Assembly: GCF_022698145.1 (NCBI RefSeq)
Contig: NZ_JALDAX010000001.1
Location: 1,138,036 to 1,202,035 of the forward strand
Direction of reading: 5' to 3'
Length of the DNA stretch: 64,000 bases
DNA from: Streptomyces spinosisporus
Lineage (GTDB): Bacteria > Actinomycetota > Actinomycetes > Streptomycetales > Streptomycetaceae
This document shows positions 60,536 to 64,000 of this stretch, in pieces. The position numbers were made by a program, and so were the translations under genes. Below the pieces are notes generated by a model. The model did no database searches, was not told the DNA's origin, and saw only the letters and a list, made by a program, of their open reading frames with translations. Each line of letters opens with the position of its first letter. Position 1 is the first letter of the stretch.

Positions 60536-61663
60536 TCAGGAGGGGCCGGGGAGGCCGTAGACGCGAAGGGCGTTGTGTGCTCCTGCCCACTCGGCGATCC
60601 GCAACGCGTCGGGCAGGCCCAGCTCGTCCGCGGCCACCCGGTCCTGAAGCAGATCGCCCAGACCGCGGCGGAAGGCGAGCGCGCCGAGATGGTAGAACTC
60701 GGCCACACCATAGGCGTCGGAGCTGTACAGCAGCTTGCGGAACGGCGTGATCTCCAGGGCCTCCTCCAGGATCGCGCGGGCGCGCGCCGGGCCCACGTGG
60801 TGCAGGGTGAGGCCCACGTCCAGATACACCTGCTCGAACACCGCCGCCAGATAGGCGGCCTGGCGCTGGTACGGCCAGCAGTGCAGCAGCAGCACCGGGA
60901 TCGCGCCGCCGGTCAGATGCAGCCAGTCGGTCAGGTGCGTGGGGTCGGCCCGGTGCATCCGGATGTCGTTGTCGCCGAAGCCGGTGTGCAGCTGGAGCGG
61001 CAGGCCGAGGTCGACCGCGGTCCACAGCAGATGCCGTACGAGAACGGGATCGTCGAGGCGCCCGCCGCGCGCCGACCAGGCATGGGCCGCCGCGGTCACC
61101 TCGGCCGGGGACGGGCGGGCCGGGTCGAGGTCGAAGCCGGTGCGGTAGGCGGCCACGGACTTCACCCCGACCACACCCGGGCGCGCCACGGCCCGCTGCA
61201 CGGCCGCCCGGAAGGCGTCACCGTACGCGTCCGGCTCCACGCCCGCGGCGGCCACCGCCTCGGCGACGTTCTCCAGGCGTACGACCTCGTACGCCGTCCC
61301 GCCCGCCGCGTCGGCCAGCTCCGCCGGAGTCGTGAGGCGGTCCGGCGCGTACCCGGTGTCCACACAGAACACCCCGGTACCGGACGCGGCGAGGAAGCGG
61401 CGGTTCACCTCGCGAGCGCCCAACTCGGCGCGTCGGGCGAGGTATTCGGCGGGCGGTGCATGCCGGGGCAGGTCCAGCAGCGGGCCGCAGTGGCGGCGCA
61501 CGGCCACGCCGACCGGGCTGTCGAAGGACGAGATCCCGGGCCAGCTGCCGCCCTCGGTGATCAGCTCCTCGAAATACTCCCGGGACAGTTCGCCACCCAC
61601 GACGCCGTGGCAGTGGTGATCCACCAACGGCAGCGCGTCGAGCGCCTCCCGGACCGCGCCCAT
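60536..61663 (-). CDS. Amidohydrolase (FluG N-terminal type)
   Basis: A 375-residue amidohydrolase_2-fold protein: PLVDHHCHGVV (HxH-type metal site), VGVKSVAAYRTGFDLDP, PLQLHTGFGDNDI and LYSSDAYGVAEFYHLGA hold metal and active-site residues. Fungal FluG and plant nodulin-type proteins fuse this amidohydrolase to a glutamine synthetase; here the two are separate adjacent genes, one base apart. ATG 61663. It may hydrolyse a gamma-glutamyl amide made or used by its partner. The role is inferred. Confidence 0.85.
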   Translation of the reverse strand: MGAVREALDALPLVDHHCHGVVGGELSREYFEELITEGGSWPGISSFDSPVGVAVRRHCGPLLDLPRHAPPAEYLARRAELGAREVNRRFLAASGTGVFCVDTGYAPDRLTTPAELADAAGGTAYEVVRLENVAEAVAAAGVEPDAYGDAFRAAVQRAVARPGVVGVKSVAAYRTGFDLDPARPSPAEVTAAAHAWSARGGRLDDPVLVRHLLWTAVDLGLPLQLHTGFGDNDIRMHRADPTHLTDWLHLTGGAIPVLLLHCWPYQRQAAYLAAVFEQVYLDVGLTLHHVGPARARAILEEALEITPFRKLLYSSDAYGVAEFYHLGALAFRRGLGDLLQDRVAADELGLPDALRIAEWAGAHNALRVYGLPGPS

Positions 61664-61664
61664 C

Positions 61665-63068
61665 TCAGTACTTCCAGCGGTACGCCACCGCGACCCGCTC
61701 GTCGTCCAGCCCGTCGACCGCCGCGATCTCCCCTTCCCGTACGGCGATCACGGCGTCGGCGAGGACCGGCCCGAGCGCCGCCCGCAGCCGTTCGTCCTTG
61801 CGGAACTCCGCGACGGACTCGGCGAGCGAGGCCGGCAGCCGCCGTACACCACGGGCCGCGGCGGCCGCCGGTTCGAGGCGGGCCGGATCGCCGGTGATCT
61901 CCTCGGGCAGCGGGGCGGCCGAGGCCAGACCGTCGAGCCCGGCGGTGATCAGACCGGCGAGCGCGAGATAGGGGTTGGCGGCCAGGTCGACCGGCTTGAC
62001 CTCCAGGTTGGCCGCCTGCCCGCGCAGACCCGCGGTGCCCGTGACCACGCGCAGCGCGGCCTCGCGGGTCTCGCGGCCCCAGCAGGTGAACACCCCTGCC
62101 CACTGGGAGGGTTTGAGCCGCAGATGGCTCGCCGGGCTGGGCGCGGTGAGGGCCGTGAGGGCGGGCAGATGGGTGAGCACGCCCGCCGTGAACGACTCGG
62201 CGTCGGCCGTCATGCCGTAGCGGCCCTCGCCCCCGGAGTGCAGATTGACGTCGTCGCGCCAGGCGGAGAGGTGGATGTGGCCGCCGTTGCCGACGCCCTG
62301 CGCGAGGACCGCCGGGGCGAACGACACCACGAAGCCGTGGCGGCGGGACACCGCGCGGATCGTCTGCCGCACCAGCACGCTGCGGTCGGCCGCCGCCACC
62401 GGGTCGAGTGCGCCCACCGAGATCTCGAACTGCCCGGCCGCGTACTCGGGATGGATCTGCTCGACCTCCACGCCCTGCGCGGCGAACGCGGCCAGCAGGT
62501 CGGCGGTGCAGTCGCTCAGCTCGACCTGGCGGGTGGCGCTGTAGGCGGGTCCGGTGAGGGCGGGCACGAACTCCCCGCCCTCCGTGGGCCCTTGACCCAC
62601 CGACCACTCGACCTCGATACCGGCCCTGAAGGTCAGGCCGTGACGTTCGGCGGCCTCGGCGACGAGGTGGCGCAGGGCCGTACGGCTGCACCCGGGGTGC
62701 GGTTCGCCCTCCTGCGTGATCCGGTCGACCGGCGCCCACGCCCAGCCGGGCTGCCCGGCCAGGACGGTGAGTTGGTCGAGGTCGGGGTAGAGGCGCAGGT
62801 CGCCGTCCGGGGAGCCCAGCACGTCGGTGGAGACGATGGAGTCGTTCGCCAGGAACGTGTCGAACACCGGGGACATGCCCACCCCCCAGGCCGCCGCCGA
62901 GGCGAGCTTGGCGGTCGGGATCGTCTTGACCCGGCCCACGCCCGCGGTGTCGACGTAGGACAGCACGATGCCGTGCACACCCCGGCCGGCCAACTCGCCG
63001 CCGAGCGCCTTGGCCCGCTCGACGTCACCGGGGCGCCCGCCGGGGACGGGGTCGGCAAGAGTGGTCAT
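61665..63068 (-). CDS. Glutamine-synthetase-family gamma-glutamyl ligase
   Basis: A 467-residue type I GS-like protein. Conserved pieces: FRAGIEVEWS (metal Glu), EQIHPEYAAGQFEISVG, GNGGHIHLSAW (metal His), LRLKPSQWAGVFTCWG and NLEVKPVDLAANPYLALAGL. The adenylylation loop and NRSASVRIP-type motif of true GS are changed, so it probably joins glutamate to an amine other than ammonia, as GlnA2/GlnA3/GlnA4 of Streptomyces do for polyamines or ethanolamine. ATG 63068. It leads the operon with the amidohydrolase. Confidence 0.88.
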   Translation of the reverse strand: MTTLADPVPGGRPGDVERAKALGGELAGRGVHGIVLSYVDTAGVGRVKTIPTAKLASAAAWGVGMSPVFDTFLANDSIVSTDVLGSPDGDLRLYPDLDQLTVLAGQPGWAWAPVDRITQEGEPHPGCSRTALRHLVAEAAERHGLTFRAGIEVEWSVGQGPTEGGEFVPALTGPAYSATRQVELSDCTADLLAAFAAQGVEVEQIHPEYAAGQFEISVGALDPVAAADRSVLVRQTIRAVSRRHGFVVSFAPAVLAQGVGNGGHIHLSAWRDDVNLHSGGEGRYGMTADAESFTAGVLTHLPALTALTAPSPASHLRLKPSQWAGVFTCWGRETREAALRVVTGTAGLRGQAANLEVKPVDLAANPYLALAGLITAGLDGLASAAPLPEEITGDPARLEPAAAAARGVRRLPASLAESVAEFRKDERLRAALGPVLADAVIAVREGEIAAVDGLDDERVAVAYRWKY

Positions 63069-63149
63069 ACGTCCTCCACGGGTGCGTCTTCCACGGATAC
63101 GTCCTTGGATACGTCCTAGGGGCGCGTCGTCGAACGGACGTCGCCGCCG

Positions 63150-63929
63150 TCAGGGTTTCACGGCCACCGCGCCGAACTGCGGCACCACAGCGGGCGTTTC
63201 GGGTTCTGCTTCCGCGCGCCAGCGGGAGCACGACACCAGTCCCGGGTCGAGGAGTTCCAGCCCCTCGAAGAACGCGGCGATGTCCTGGCCGCTGCGGGCG
63301 GTGATTGGTGGACGGGCGTGGTCGTTCCAGAACTTCATGGCCGGGATCTGGCCCGCCCCGCCGAGTGCCGGGTCGAAGGTCGGGTGGGTGAGGACCAGGA
63401 AACTGCCCGAGCACACCTCGGACATGACGTGCTGGACGATCTTCCGGGCCTCGTCGGTGTCCAGTACGAAGTTCAGGATGCCCAGCATCAACACCGCGAC
63501 CGGCCGGTCCAAGTCGAGGGTCCGGGCGGCCCGTTCGAGGATCGCGGCCGGGCCGTGGACGTCCGCGTCGACGTAGTCGGTGGCGCCCTCGGGGGTGCCG
63601 GTCAGCAGGGTGCGGGCGTGCGCGAGCACCACGGGGTCGTTGTCGACGTAGACGATCCGTGCCTCGGGCGCGACCCGCCGGGCGATCTGGTGCGTGTTGT
63701 CCGCCGTGGGCAGGCCCGTGCCGATGTCCAGGAACTGCCGCACCCCGCGCTCCTCTGCGAGAAAACGGACCGCCCGGCCCAGGAACCAGCGGTCGGCGCG
63801 GGCGATGTCCCGGATCACGGGGAACATGGCGGCGACCTGCTCGCCGACCTTCTGGTCCACGGCGTAGTTGTCCCTGCCGCCGATCCAGTAGTTCCACACA
63901 CGCGCGTTCTGCGCCACTCCGGTGTTCAC
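63150..63929 (-). CDS. SAM-dependent methyltransferase (DUF574/Methyltransf_19 type)
   Basis: A 259-residue enzyme starting at GTG 63929. The N-terminal NARVWNYWIGGRDNYAVDQ is the strict hallmark of this actinobacterial family; the SAM site is QFLDIGTGLPTADNTHQIA (residues ~66-84), then VYVDNDPVVLAHAR and YVDADVHGP. It methylates an unknown small molecule. The family is very numerous in streptomycetes. The remaining 71 bases to the window end show no gene. Confidence 0.93.
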   Translation of the reverse strand: MNTGVAQNARVWNYWIGGRDNYAVDQKVGEQVAAMFPVIRDIARADRWFLGRAVRFLAEERGVRQFLDIGTGLPTADNTHQIARRVAPEARIVYVDNDPVVLAHARTLLTGTPEGATDYVDADVHGPAAILERAARTLDLDRPVAVLMLGILNFVLDTDEARKIVQHVMSEVCSGSFLVLTHPTFDPALGGAGQIPAMKFWNDHARPPITARSGQDIAAFFEGLELLDPGLVSCSRWRAEAEPETPAVVPQFGAVAVKP

Positions 63930-64000
63930 CGCTCAGCCCCTTCTCACCCACCTGCGGCTGCCGCCGCCATTGTGCCGTCCGGTGATCACGTTGTCTGGGG

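Overview
The window is from a high-GC actinomycete, almost certainly Streptomyces. It is very GC-rich, has frequent GTG starts with purine-rich ribosome binding sites, is crowded with sugar ABC importers each next to its own LacI repressor, and carries typical streptomycete families (MmcQ/YjbR, DUF427, TerD, SAM methyltransferases of the SCO/DUF574 kind). It reads as ordinary linear-chromosome sequence with one small scar of accessory DNA beside a tRNA gene. About 57 protein genes, one tRNA and one probable structured RNA are supported.

Layout. 1-2.1 kb: end of a GNAT acetyltransferase, a MmcQ/YjbR protein and an MFS exporter. 2.1-6.0 kb: tRNA-Pro(GGG), a degraded integrase tail, then a truncated and frameshifted RHS/YD-repeat protein whose toxin-like tip and small downstream immunity-type gene are still open. 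6.1-8.0 kb: MFS pump and divergent TetR repressor. 8.0-18.9 kb: a pentose block, namely a LacI repressor (BxlR type), a xylobiose-type ABC importer (bxlEFG), a GH3 beta-xylosidase (bxlA), then on the other strand a sugar-acid dehydratase (IlvD/Edd) and a XylX-like 2-keto-3-deoxy-sugar-acid dehydratase with a FadR-type GntR regulator. These fit import and cleavage of xylo-oligosaccharides followed by oxidative (Weimberg-like) pentose breakdown, although the dehydrogenase steps are not in the window.

18.9-22.7 kb: membrane glycosyltransferase and an OmpR-type two-component pair. 22.9-29.2 kb: a CebEFG/BglC/CebR-like beta-glucoside uptake block. 29.2-29.95 kb: a striking 16-bp degenerate tandem repeat tract. 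30-33.5 kb: small membrane protein, CDF metal exporter, thioesterase, PhoU. 33.4-38 kb: a regulator, amidohydrolase, DUF59 protein and alcohol dehydrogenase that look like the accessory half of a propane-monooxygenase (prm/mim) cluster without the monooxygenase. 38-41.6 kb: TetR repressor and two MFS pumps, with four evenly spaced operators. 41.5-43.1 kb: SDR and LysR pair.

43.1-45.3 kb: BlaI/M56 peptidase pair, whose junction is triplicated, divergent from a TerD gene across a BlaI-type operator. 45.3-50.6 kb: small membrane proteins, M24 peptidase, cupin, a tRNA-like structured RNA candidate with a strong terminator, an SPFH/NfeD-like pair and a secreted SGNH esterase. 50.7-60.5 kb: acyltransferase, HxlR/thioesterase pair, a GH63-like plus GH13 glycosidase operon, two Nudix proteins, an aldo/keto reductase under a MerR-type promoter, and DUF427. 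60.5-64 kb: an amidohydrolase plus glutamine-synthetase-like pair (a split FluG arrangement) and a SAM-dependent methyltransferase.

The points most worth follow-up are the structured RNA at 47.84-47.99 kb, the 16-bp repeat tract at 29.3-29.9 kb, the minicistrons created at the blaI/M56 junction, the monooxygenase-less prm-like cluster, and the RHS tip with its partner gene beside tRNA-Pro. All functional statements are from reading the sequence and family knowledge; no database search was run.
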